Below, in pieces: positions 37,584 to 45,105 of a DNA stretch of 64,000 bases. Position 1 is the first letter of the stretch, and each line of letters begins with the position of its first letter. The notes below the pieces were generated by a model that saw only the letters and a list, made by a program, of their open reading frames with translations, had not been told where the DNA came from and searched no databases. The stretch comes from Firmicutes bacterium AM41-11 (GTDB taxonomy: Bacteria > Bacillota_I > Bacilli_A > Erysipelotrichales > Erysipelotrichaceae). The translations under genes and the position numbers were made by a program. Location: NCBI GenBank assembly GCA_003480165.1, contig QUIQ01000006.1:26356-90355 (forward strand). The letters are read 5' to 3'.

Positions 37584-38576
37584 ATGAAAGTAGTAGATAT
37601 GCATTGTGATACGATTTCTCTCTTACTAGAAAAAGAGCAACAAGGACTTTCGAGTGATTTGTTTTCTAATGATGTTTCCATTGATGTACAAAAACTTAGA
37701 AAAGGGAAGTACTGTGTCCAAAACTTTGCCCTTTTTACTAATCAAAAAACTTTAGCTATTCCAGAACAACAGACGATGCGTTTGTATGATAAATACTGTC
37801 GGGAAATGGAAGCCAATAAGGCCTGGATTGCTCCAATTTACGCCTATAAGGATATTGAAGAAAATGAAAAAGCTGGCAAGATATCGAGTTTATTGACCTT
37901 AGAGGATGGTGGCGTAGTCTTTAACGATTTGGCTATGTTACGTAATTATTATCGCATGGGGGTTCGAATGATTGCCCTGACTTGGAATTATCCCAATGGC
38001 ATTGGCTATCCAAACTTGTCTATGGATGATTTAGTGGGGAAGGAGCCAAATTATTTTCATGCCATTGATACCAAACAAGGACTCACTTCTTTTGGCCTTT
38101 CTTACATCGAAGAGATGGAACGTTTAGGAATCATTATTGATGTATCGCATTTAAATGATGCGGGGTTCTATGATGTTTTAAACCATACGCAAAAGCCATT
38201 TGTAGCCTCCCATTCGAATGCACGTTCGGTTTGTGGAGTGGCACGAAATCTAAGCGATGATATGATTTGCGAGTTGGCTAAACGTAACGGTGTGATGGGA
38301 ATCAATTTCTGTTCCAGCTTTTTAAAAAAGGATGCGGATTACAGTTGTATTGAAGATATGGTTCAGCATATTCTTTATATTCGAAAACTAGCGGGAATTG
38401 ATGTAATTGGATTAGGAACGGATTTTGATGGAATCTCTTCTCAATTAGAAATCAAAGATGCAAGTGCTATGTATTTGTTGGAAGAAGCGTTACGTAAAGC
38501 AGGACTTAGTGAAGCAGAAATTGAGAAAATTTTTTATCGCAATGTGTTGCGTGTATATCAAGAAATTCTGAAATAA
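37584..38576 (+). CDS. Membrane dipeptidase (renal dipeptidase family, M19)
   Basis: 330 residues. Zinc ligands of the M19 family are visible: HCD in VVDMHCDTISLL, Glu in LTLEDGG, His in DVSHLND and ASHSNARSVCG, and Asp in GLGTDFDGI. It hydrolyses dipeptides, including D-amino acid ones in some relatives. No signal peptide, so it should be cytoplasmic despite the family name. GAAGGTGTTGAT precedes the start, and a bidirectional terminator follows. Confidence 0.9.
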   Translation: MKVVDMHCDTISLLLEKEQQGLSSDLFSNDVSIDVQKLRKGKYCVQNFALFTNQKTLAIPEQQTMRLYDKYCREMEANKAWIAPIYAYKDIEENEKAGKISSLLTLEDGGVVFNDLAMLRNYYRMGVRMIALTWNYPNGIGYPNLSMDDLVGKEPNYFHAIDTKQGLTSFGLSYIEEMERLGIIIDVSHLNDAGFYDVLNHTQKPFVASHSNARSVCGVARNLSDDMICELAKRNGVMGINFCSSFLKKDADYSCIEDMVQHILYIRKLAGIDVIGLGTDFDGISSQLEIKDASAMYLLEEALRKAGLSEAEIEKIFYRNVLRVYQEILK

Positions 38577-38579
38577 AAA

Positions 38580-38609
38580 GACGTGATTGAAAAATCACGT
38601 CCATTTTTT
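38580..38609. terminator. Bidirectional terminator between dipeptidase and PBP1A genes
   Basis: GACGTGATT (38580-38588) pairs with AATCACGTC (38593-38601). CATTTTTT follows on the plus strand and TTTTTATTT on the minus strand, so both converging genes can end here; it reaches the stop codon of the PBP gene. Confidence 0.88.
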
Positions 38610-41004
38610 ATAACCAGTTAAATAAGTTGAATAAGCTTTTCTTTGTGAATCCAAACAATCCATAGTAATCGGTATCACCGCCACCTTGGTTATTTTGATC
38701 TCCATTATAATCATAACCACCATTGTAGTCATTATTATCGGTTGATCCACTATTATTGTAGAGGTTATTGTTTACATCATCATCGGTTTCACCAGAACCA
38801 TTGGTATTTGTATCCGTGGTTGTTTGCGTCTGAGTTGACGTTGAAGTATCTGGATCAGAATCCGTTGATTTTGTCTTATCACCTTGCGATAAGTATTGCG
38901 TTTCAATATAACCACCATTGTAATGGGACACACCACTGGTTGGTGAAATATCCGAATACGTTCCATATTTCTGGCAGAAGTCTAACATGTAATGCGAAAT
39001 CTGGAAGGCTTGGGTATAGCTTGTAATGTTGTTAATTGGAATATAGTAACCTTGTTCTTGGTATTTTGATGTATAACCTGACCAAGTAGCAATTGTGAAT
39101 TGCGATGTATAACCAATCGACCATTCATCTTTTACAGCGCCTTGCGGAATACCATATTTCAATCCATCTGTACCCCAGTCAGAAGTACCAGATTTACCAT
39201 ACACTGGATAAGAACTTGTTAAGAAGTTGTTGAAGTTGTTGTAACCACCATGGACAACCTTATATAATAAGTAGCTCATCATGAAGGCAGCATCTTCACT
39301 AATAACATTTGTTGTTTCGGCATTGGCTTTGAATTCTTTATTGTCGGTACGGCGAATCGCATTTCGCACGGTATGTGCATCTACACGATTTCCTTTATTG
39401 GCAAAAATAGAATAAGCGTTTGCTTGTTGGACTGGAGAAGCATACATACTTCCACCACCAATAGAATATTGTTCCGTGAATTCTTCGCATACATCTTCGT
39501 CATAACCAAGTTTCTTACAGAAATCAATCCAATAGTTATATCCTTTGGCATCAATCAAATCTAACATAGCTTGTGCAGCGGTCGTATTCTTTGAAACCCC
39601 TAAGGCATATGCTAGAGAAATATTACCTGCATAAGTTCCATCCGAGTTACCTAAAGGAGTACCACTGTGCCAGTAGTCTTTCTTCTTATCGTTTACTGTA
39701 TGTTCGGTTGACCAACCTAATAAATCGAAGGTTGAACAATAAGCCATCAAAGGTTTCATCGAAGAACCAGGTTGCTTTCGATCGGTTGCATTGTTGATTT
39801 TTACTTGATCGGAATGATAAGTTCGACCAGGACCAACAGCTAGAATTTCTCCAGATGAGTTATCGACAATGGAGAATCCAACATCAAATGCATCGTTCGG
39901 GAAGGCAATTGTATCACCTTTACAAATCTTATCGGCTTCACTTTGTACATTGGTATTTAAAGAAGTATAGATGTCCATTGGAACAACACCAGGATCTTGC
40001 CCAGTCAAAGATTTAACTTCTTCGATAACCATATCAATATATGCTTCATTTGGATCGTTGCCATCGCTGGTTTGTTCGATTGGATTCAAATCATAGGCTA
40101 AATTGGTATTTACTGCTAAATCATGTTCCGTTTGGGTAATGTATCCATGGGATAACATCAAATCCAATGTAGCATTTCGTCGTTTTTGACCAGCTTGTAA
40201 GTGGTCAACCGAAGAATCGGTTTCATTGGCTAGTGGGTTATACATACCAGGGGCATTGATACAACCAGCTAAGAAAGCTGCTTCTTCTAAGTTTAACTGC
40301 TGTACATTTTTTCCAAAATAGTATTGGGCAGCTTTTTGAATACCACGCGTTGAATTGCTGGAACCAAACCAGATACGGTTGACATAATATTCAAAGATCT
40401 TTTCTTTGCTGACAGATTGTTCGGCAATCAAAGATAAGTAAATTTCTTGTACTTTTAATTTAACTTGCCCAAATTTTGAGATGGAACCATTTTCTTTAAT
40501 CAGTTTTTGTTCCTGATTTTTGGTGAAAGAGTTATCAATCATCTGCATCGTTAAAGTGGAACCACCTTGTTCGAAATCACCGCTTCGCAAGTCGGTAATG
40601 GCAGCGGATAAGAAACGTGGCAAATCGAATCCGTTATGACTAAAGAAACGGGAGTCTTCAATGGATAAGAAAGCATCGATAACACATTGAGGAATATCTT
40701 TGTATTTGACATCATCACGAATCTCTTGTCCAAATTCATAGACTAACTTTCCATTGGTGTCATAAATGCGGGAATTGGACATCGTTTGAAGTCCATCTTG
40801 TGAAAATCGCATACCTTCTGGATCGTTAATAATATTGACTAAAACGAAGAAAACGGAAATACATCCGACTAAGAATAAGGTAAGTATGCCGACGGCAATT
40901 TTATTCCAGATGTCTAATCTTCTTTGCTTTTGTTTTGGTTTTTTTGGTTTCTTGTCATTTTGGGGTATTTTATCCTTTACATTTTTTAAGAAATTATTTG
41001 CCAT
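38608..41004 (-). CDS. Class A penicillin-binding protein (PBP1A)
   Basis: 798 residues. A cytoplasmic Lys/Pro-rich stretch and one membrane helix (about 35-60) are followed by a GT51 glycosyltransferase domain (EDSRFFSHNGFD, GGSTLTMQ) and a transpeptidase domain (SSMKP with the acyl Ser, SKNT, and KSGTSD). It makes and cross-links peptidoglycan. The C-terminal 110 residues are low-complexity Thr/Asp/Asn/Gly/Tyr followed by the hydrophobic end LFGFTKKSLFNLFNWL. ATG 41004 is chosen by TAAGGAGG; an upstream frame start at 41040 lies inside recU. It overlaps recU by 11 bases, the conserved recU-pbp1A pair. Confidence 0.93.
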   Translation of the reverse strand: MANNFLKNVKDKIPQNDKKPKKPKQKQRRLDIWNKIAVGILTLFLVGCISVFFVLVNIINDPEGMRFSQDGLQTMSNSRIYDTNGKLVYEFGQEIRDDVKYKDIPQCVIDAFLSIEDSRFFSHNGFDLPRFLSAAITDLRSGDFEQGGSTLTMQMIDNSFTKNQEQKLIKENGSISKFGQVKLKVQEIYLSLIAEQSVSKEKIFEYYVNRIWFGSSNSTRGIQKAAQYYFGKNVQQLNLEEAAFLAGCINAPGMYNPLANETDSSVDHLQAGQKRRNATLDLMLSHGYITQTEHDLAVNTNLAYDLNPIEQTSDGNDPNEAYIDMVIEEVKSLTGQDPGVVPMDIYTSLNTNVQSEADKICKGDTIAFPNDAFDVGFSIVDNSSGEILAVGPGRTYHSDQVKINNATDRKQPGSSMKPLMAYCSTFDLLGWSTEHTVNDKKKDYWHSGTPLGNSDGTYAGNISLAYALGVSKNTTAAQAMLDLIDAKGYNYWIDFCKKLGYDEDVCEEFTEQYSIGGGSMYASPVQQANAYSIFANKGNRVDAHTVRNAIRRTDNKEFKANAETTNVISEDAAFMMSYLLYKVVHGGYNNFNNFLTSSYPVYGKSGTSDWGTDGLKYGIPQGAVKDEWSIGYTSQFTIATWSGYTSKYQEQGYYIPINNITSYTQAFQISHYMLDFCQKYGTYSDISPTSGVSHYNGGYIETQYLSQGDKTKSTDSDPDTSTSTQTQTTTDTNTNGSGETDDDVNNNLYNNSGSTDNNDYNGGYDYNGDQNNQGGGDTDYYGLFGFTKKSLFNLFNWL

Positions 41005-41593
41005 TATGACGTTCCTCCTTAAAATAAATAGAATCAACAACTTTCAAATAAGCTAGGCGTGGATTAAAGCCTTCCGGAATGAGGTGTCCATGTTCCTTAA
41101 ACCATGCATAGGGAATAGATTGTTGATTCGTTGCATACATTTCATTGATAAGTTTTTCCGAATCGACTAAATAGGTTGCATTATATAGTGTAAAACGAAT
41201 AATAAAAAAACCAATTCCGCCATGTAAGTGGACTTTCTTTAGATGTTCTACTTGATGGGGATGAATCATAAATAAAGGAAAACGTGCTTTATTTTTCGTT
41301 TCTTTTGCCTCAAAATCAATATAGCGTCCACGGTAAACTCCATTATAATCGGTTGTGGATGGGGTGCGATAATACGCTTCGACAATCTTGGCACGATTAC
41401 GACTTGGGTAATCTACGCGAACCACTTGAATTGGGGTCGGCTTCTTATAGATTAAGGCGATATCATTGGCACGATAGTATTTATTCGACTCATTGAGATC
41501 GCTTTCTAATCGCATGCCTCGACCGCTGTGGGTTTCGCTTGATTGTGTGGCAAATGCTGGTTTTATCCCATTCGGATATTTGATTGCACTCAT
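40994..41593 (-). CDS. recU: Holliday junction resolvase RecU
   Basis: 199 residues with RecU landmarks: SAIKYPNGIK at the start, GRGMRLESDLNESNKYY, the PTPIQVV stretch, TTDYNGVYRGRYIDFEAKET (metal-binding Asp/Glu/Lys), and a C-terminal GFFIIRF strand. It cleaves four-way junctions and aids chromosome segregation. Start at ATG 41593 gives the same N-terminus as known RecU; the frame runs further up but only through the promoter. There is no ribosome binding site, and the -10 box is just 7 bases before the ATG. Confidence 0.94.
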   Translation of the reverse strand: MSAIKYPNGIKPAFATQSSETHSGRGMRLESDLNESNKYYRANDIALIYKKPTPIQVVRVDYPSRNRAKIVEAYYRTPSTTDYNGVYRGRYIDFEAKETKNKARFPLFMIHPHQVEHLKKVHLHGGIGFFIIRFTLYNATYLVDSEKLINEMYATNQQSIPYAWFKEHGHLIPEGFNPRLAYLKVVDSIYFKEERHNGK

Positions 41594-41600
41594 CGGAATA

Positions 41601-41629
41601 ATTATACTTGAAAACGCTAGAACATTCAA
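41601..41629 (-). promoter_or_regulatory. recU-pbp1A promoter, leaderless start
   Basis: Minus strand: TTGAAT (41624-41629), 17 bases, TATAAT (41601-41606), then 7 bases and the recU ATG. Transcription should begin at or next to the ATG, so the mRNA would be leaderless. Confidence 0.65.
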
Positions 41630-41637
41630 ACTTCTGG

Positions 41638-41666
41638 TTGATTTTTTGGGCTAAAAACGGCATAAT
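41638..41666 (+). promoter_or_regulatory. gpsB promoter
   Basis: TTGATT (41638-41643), 17 bases, CATAAT (41661-41666). It stands back to back with the recU promoter; the two -35 boxes are 8 bases apart. Confidence 0.6.
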
Positions 41667-41695
41667 GGGAATTAGTATTGGGGGAAATTATTATT

Positions 41696-42118
41696 ATGGC
41701 AAAAAATATGAATTTGACTGCACAAGATGTATATTCAAAAGAATTCCATGTGGATTTAAAAGGGTATGCTCCTGCAGAAGTTGATGAATTTTTAGACCAG
41801 GTAATTGAAGACTACCAGGAATATGATGAAAAAATTGAAGAATTAAGCCAAGCAGTTACGCGTTACGAACAAAAAATCAATGAATTGCAAGCCAAAATTG
41901 TTGAGCTTAATGCAGATAACCGTAAATTGCAAGAAACGATGCGTAATGGCATGGTGAATGCTGGAAATTCGGACCAAGTAGATATCTTGAAACGTATTTC
42001 CCGATTAGAGCAAGCTGTTTTCCATAATAATCAAAATAAAGGTCAACAAAACCGTGGACCTAAGAACAAACGGAAATACAATAACGCTCATCCAAACAAT
42101 CAAAATAAAGAAGACTAA
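41696..42118 (+). CDS. gpsB: Cell division regulator GpsB (DivIVA-like)
   Basis: 140 residues. The N-terminal lipid-binding domain starts MAKNMNLTAQDVYSKEFHVDLKGYAPAEVDEFLDQVI, followed by a coiled coil to about residue 85 and a Gln/Asn/Lys-rich tail. GpsB coordinates cell-wall enzymes between septum and side wall, and its partner in other Firmicutes is a class A PBP, encoded here just across the divergent promoter. GGGGGAAAT lies before ATG 41696. Its stop codon meets the 5' end of rnpB. Confidence 0.93.
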   Translation: MAKNMNLTAQDVYSKEFHVDLKGYAPAEVDEFLDQVIEDYQEYDEKIEELSQAVTRYEQKINELQAKIVELNADNRKLQETMRNGMVNAGNSDQVDILKRISRLEQAVFHNNQNKGQQNRGPKNKRKYNNAHPNNQNKED

Positions 42119-42452
42119 TATATTCAAAACGCAGTCGCTGGTTTTTAACTAGAGGAAAGTCCATGCTCGCACAATCTGCGATGATTGTAGTGTTTGTGCT
42201 AGATGAATAAATAAGTCTAGGCATTAATTTGACGGCAACTTTAATCCTAAGGGCAACTATGGAAGCGAGTTTGAAAGTGCCACAGAGACGAGTTCGATTG
42301 GAAACAACGAAGTGGAACGGGTAAACCCCACAAGCGAGAAACCCAAATTTGGTAGGGGAGTCAGCTGGAATGAATTGAAAGGAAGGCTGGATATCGAAAG
42401 ATATAGATAAATGGCTGCATATACAGAACATGGCTTATGATTTGAGTATAGT
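42119..42452 (+). ncRNA. rnpB: RNase P RNA
   Basis: Conserved RNase P RNA cores are visible: AGAGGAAAGTCCATGCTCGCAC near 42151, GTGCCACAGAGACGAG, GTGGAACGGGTAAACCCCACAAGCGAGAAACCCAAA, and ACAGAACATGGCTTATG near the 3' end. P1 is formed by ATATTCAAA (42120-42128) with TTTGAGTAT (42441-42449). The P1 pairing fixes the ends to a few bases. The class is the Bacillus (B) type by context. It is the catalytic part of the enzyme that trims tRNA 5' ends. Confidence 0.93.
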
Positions 42453-42455
42453 ATG

Positions 42456-42480
42456 AGCAAGGATATCCTTGCTTTTTTTT
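42456..42480 (+). terminator. rnpB terminator
   Basis: Perfect palindrome AGCAAGGAT/ATCCTTGCT followed by eight T. Confidence 0.88.
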
Positions 42481-42498
42481 AAGAGGGAGGAAAGCCGT

Positions 42499-43431
42499 AT
42501 GTTGGAATACTACAAGACAAGTGAAAAAGGCATGACAAGAATTGGTCAACCGGAGACAGGCTGTTGGATCAATGCGATTGCCCCAACTGAAGAAGAACGC
42601 GACTTTCTAACCAAGAATATTGGTGTTTTACAAGAATTTGTGAAGTCTTCTTTAGATGAAGAGGAATCTTCTCACGTGGACTATGATGATGATTTTGATC
42701 AAACCCTGGTAATTGTCGATTATCCAAGCATGAATAAGATTGATATCAATAATGTAGAGTACTTTACTTGTCCATTAGGCGTTGTCATCATGCATGGCTA
42801 TGTTGTGACGATTTCTTTGTATGAAAGCTGGGGTATCAATGCCCTAAAAGAAGGTAAAGCCAAAGGCATTGATACGCGTTTGAAAACACGCTTCTTATTA
42901 ACGCTTTTATTATTCATTTCCCAACGTTTCTTGATGTGCTTGCGTGAAATTGATCGCTTGTCGACCCAAACCGAATCCCGCCTCCAACAAAGTTTGGATA
43001 ATGAAGGATTATTACGATTATTAGCACTGGAAAAATCTTTGGTCTACTTTTCTACTTCCTTAAAGTCAGATGAAACAACGCTGCAAAAGATTCATCGCGG
43101 TAAACAAATTAAATTGTATGAGGAAGATGAAGATTTATGGGAAGACGTTGTCATTGAGATGAATCAGGCAACCGAGATGTGTAACATTTATTCAAATATT
43201 TTGTCACAAATGCGTGAAACCTATAATAGTGTTATTTCCAATAACATGAATAATGTTATGAAAATGTTAGCAATTGTAACTGTTGTCTTATCCATTCCTA
43301 ATATCATCTATGCCTTCTATGGAATGAACGTAACACTTCCGCTTCCGTATGTTTGGTTCCCATGCTTATTGACCGTTGTGGGATGTGTGGCAGCCTTTGT
43401 ATGGTTAATTAAAAGTAATAAATTTAAATGA
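42499..43431 (+). CDS. corA: CorA-family magnesium transporter
   Basis: 310 residues. A long cytoplasmic domain and stalk helix precede two C-terminal membrane helices, with the ion-selectivity motif GMN in AFYGMNVTLPLP and acidic residues throughout the cytoplasmic part. It is a homopentameric Mg2+ channel. ATG 42499 is set by GAGGGAGG; an upstream in-frame start at 42469 is in the rnpB terminator. Confidence 0.92.
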   Translation: MLEYYKTSEKGMTRIGQPETGCWINAIAPTEEERDFLTKNIGVLQEFVKSSLDEEESSHVDYDDDFDQTLVIVDYPSMNKIDINNVEYFTCPLGVVIMHGYVVTISLYESWGINALKEGKAKGIDTRLKTRFLLTLLLFISQRFLMCLREIDRLSTQTESRLQQSLDNEGLLRLLALEKSLVYFSTSLKSDETTLQKIHRGKQIKLYEEDEDLWEDVVIEMNQATEMCNIYSNILSQMRETYNSVISNNMNNVMKMLAIVTVVLSIPNIIYAFYGMNVTLPLPYVWFPCLLTVVGCVAAFVWLIKSNKFK

Positions 43432-43438
43432 AAAGGGT

Positions 43439-43480
43439 GTGAATCTTCAAAGTTGAACAAACTTGCGAGGTTCGCTTTTT
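43439..43480 (+). terminator. Probable corA terminator
   Basis: GTGAATCTT (43439-43447) pairs with AGGTTCGC and its neighbours (43467-43475) using several G-T pairs, then five T and ATTTT. Confidence 0.55.
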
Positions 43481-43502
43481 ATTTTGTGAAGCAGAATAAA
43501 AT

Positions 43503-43540
43503 AAAAAGGCTTAACACCGTGCCAGGCAAGATATTAAGCC
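43503..43540 (-). terminator. Terminator of thiT
   Basis: Minus strand: GGCTTAA (43534-43540) and TTAAGCC (43508-43514) with a second small complementary pair (GCC/GGC) in the loop, followed by T5 and ATTTT. Confidence 0.7.
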
Positions 43541-43553
43541 AAACGAGATCAAG

Positions 43554-44069
43554 TTACTTTTTCATTACAGCTTCTAACTTTTGATACAGCAATGGAACTA
43601 AAACTAAACCAACAATCGTTGTTGGAACCATGTACCAAGCTTGATAAATAATACTTCCGCCTAAAGTGACGTTATAGAAGAAAACCCCACTTAAGGTACT
43701 AGAGATAAATCGAATGATATTTGTGATCAATACACCAGAATAGAAGTATCCTTTGTTAGGAAATAGGCAAGCGATTCCATATACCCCAAAAGAAATTATG
43801 TAATCCAATAAGAACTGGGTAAAGCCTAAGATGTACATACGTCCAGTTACAAATTGAAGCAAGACACTCAATAAGGATACGATAAGACCTTTTTTAGCCC
43901 CTAAGTGATAACTTGCGATTAATAGAACAACCGTGGAAACACCAAGGGATCCTCCTTGTGGCATTTGGAGAAATGGCAATGTGTTGATAAATGCATCAAC
44001 AACCATAAATAACGCCAAATATAAGGCAATAGTTACGAGATCTTTTACAGATAAATTCGAATTCTTCAT
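43554..44069 (-). CDS. thiT: ECF-type thiamine transporter substrate-binding subunit ThiT
   Basis: 171 residues, six hydrophobic helices. The sequence pattern (LYLALFMVVDAFINTLPFLQMPQGGSLG, a Gly-rich linker, and ASYHLGAKKGLIVSLLSVLLQFVTG) fits the thiamine-specific S component of energy-coupling-factor transporters. The shared ATPase and T subunits are not in the window. A TPP riboswitch in front strongly supports thiamine as substrate. The ribosome binding site GGAGGTG is part of the regulatory hairpin. Confidence 0.85.
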   Translation of the reverse strand: MKNSNLSVKDLVTIALYLALFMVVDAFINTLPFLQMPQGGSLGVSTVVLLIASYHLGAKKGLIVSLLSVLLQFVTGRMYILGFTQFLLDYIISFGVYGIACLFPNKGYFYSGVLITNIIRFISSTLSGVFFYNVTLGGSIIYQAWYMVPTTIVGLVLVPLLYQKLEAVMKK

Positions 44070-44095
44070 AAAAAAACACCTCCATTTGAAGGTGT
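44070..44095 (-). terminator. Riboswitch expression hairpin that also hides the thiT ribosome binding site
   Basis: Minus strand: ACACC(TTCAAATGGA)GGTGT, optionally with more pairs in the loop, followed by seven T that end at the ATG. GGAGGTG, the thiT ribosome binding site, is inside the 3' arm, so the same hairpin can stop transcription or block initiation. Confidence 0.75.
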
Positions 44096-44109
44096 ACGAA
44101 AACCAGAAT

Positions 44110-44193
44110 GTGGCTCCCTACGCTAGAATGACCTAGATCAGGTTATAAGGGATTGCGAGTAAGCATCTCAGCCAGTGTGGCACCCCTGCACGA
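44110..44193 (-). promoter_or_regulatory. TPP riboswitch (THI element)
   Basis: Minus strand shows the THI-box landmarks in order: GGGGTGCC, CTGAGATG, ACCTGATCTAGGT, and AGCGTAGGGA. Binding of thiamine pyrophosphate should allow the downstream hairpin to form and shut off thiT. Confidence 0.93.
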
Positions 44194-44196
44194 AGT

Positions 44197-44225
44197 ATTA
44201 TAAGCTATTTGGATTTTAAAATAAA
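44197..44225 (-). promoter_or_regulatory. thiT promoter
   Basis: Minus strand: perfect -10 TATAAT (44197-44202) with a 17-base spacer from a weak TTTATT (44220-44225) inside the end of the upstream phosphoesterase gene. Transcription would start at about 44190, the first bases of the riboswitch. Confidence 0.5.
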
Positions 44226-45050
44226 GTAGTGCATTTCTGGCTTTGCGTTATAGCGTATATGTACGCGTGTACAGCCAACACCCGTTGTAAGGGTATAAGG
44301 AAAAGCCAAATTCTTGTTTTTGGCGGTATTTAATTCCTTTGCCCCTTTTTCTTTTCGGTAACCGCCTAAGAATGGATAGGTAATCTGCGTACTGTGGGCA
44401 TGTCCAGCTAAGGCATAGTTAATGCTCTTTGTGGATAATTGCTCATCGACCAGATTATCCGGTTCATGGGTTACTAAAAGATTATAGGTTTTATTAGAAA
44501 TGTTCTCAGTAGCTGTTTTGATTCCATCTGTATTTGTCAAACCAACCAAACGCATACTATTGCGACTTTGGTTGGATAGCGAAACATGGGAATTATCCAG
44601 CACTTCAATTTGGGCTTTTTTATAGAGCTTGGCAATCTGGTCTTTATTCGCTAGATCTTTTTCTCCCCAGACGGCATATTTACCTAAAGGCGCTTCAATG
44701 GATTGAAAAAGTGAAACGAGCATAGCTTGATTTTTCTTATTGATTTTTGTATCCGTATCATATAAATCACCACCAAAGATCAAGATGTCTGGATGGTATG
44801 ATTTAATTTCTTGGAAGACTTGTTTCACGCGTTTGGTATCGGTATAGGCTCCATACTGTAAGTCAGAAAAGTACATAATTGTTTTTCCGTTCATGTTTTG
44901 CGGAATCTCAGGATTCTTTAATGTTTGTATCTGGGTATCCAGCTGGTTGATAGAAACGGTCATACCATAAAAGAAAGTCGCATCAAAAGTTATGATACAT
45001 GCTAACAAGATGGATAAAACAATCATTAGACGAATTTGGAGCTTTGGCAT
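44205..45050 (-). CDS. Calcineurin-like metallophosphoesterase, membrane-anchored
   Basis: 281 residues. One N-terminal membrane helix (about 8-28) holds the catalytic domain outside. Metal-binding motifs are FSDLQYG, FGGDLYDTDT, VWGEKDL (GNHD replaced by GEKD), THEPDN and LAGHAHSTQ. The usual Asn of GNHD is a Glu here, a notable change. It resembles the YkuE/YaeI group, whose substrates include phospholipid-like esters. GAGGTGAAAAA precedes the start. Confidence 0.82.
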   Translation of the reverse strand: MPKLQIRLMIVLSILLACIITFDATFFYGMTVSINQLDTQIQTLKNPEIPQNMNGKTIMYFSDLQYGAYTDTKRVKQVFQEIKSYHPDILIFGGDLYDTDTKINKKNQAMLVSLFQSIEAPLGKYAVWGEKDLANKDQIAKLYKKAQIEVLDNSHVSLSNQSRNSMRLVGLTNTDGIKTATENISNKTYNLLVTHEPDNLVDEQLSTKSINYALAGHAHSTQITYPFLGGYRKEKGAKELNTAKNKNLAFPYTLTTGVGCTRVHIRYNAKPEMHYFILKSK

Positions 45051-45078
45051 TTTTTCACCTCAAGGCAAATTCTACCAC

Positions 45079-45105
45079 AAAAAAAGAAGATCTCTCAATC
45101 TTCTT
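45079..45105 (-). terminator. RNase J terminator overlapping the stop codon
   Basis: Minus strand: AAGAAGAT/ATCTTCTT around TGAGAG, followed by about seven T. The rnjA stop TGA (45095-45097) is in the hairpin loop. Confidence 0.8.
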
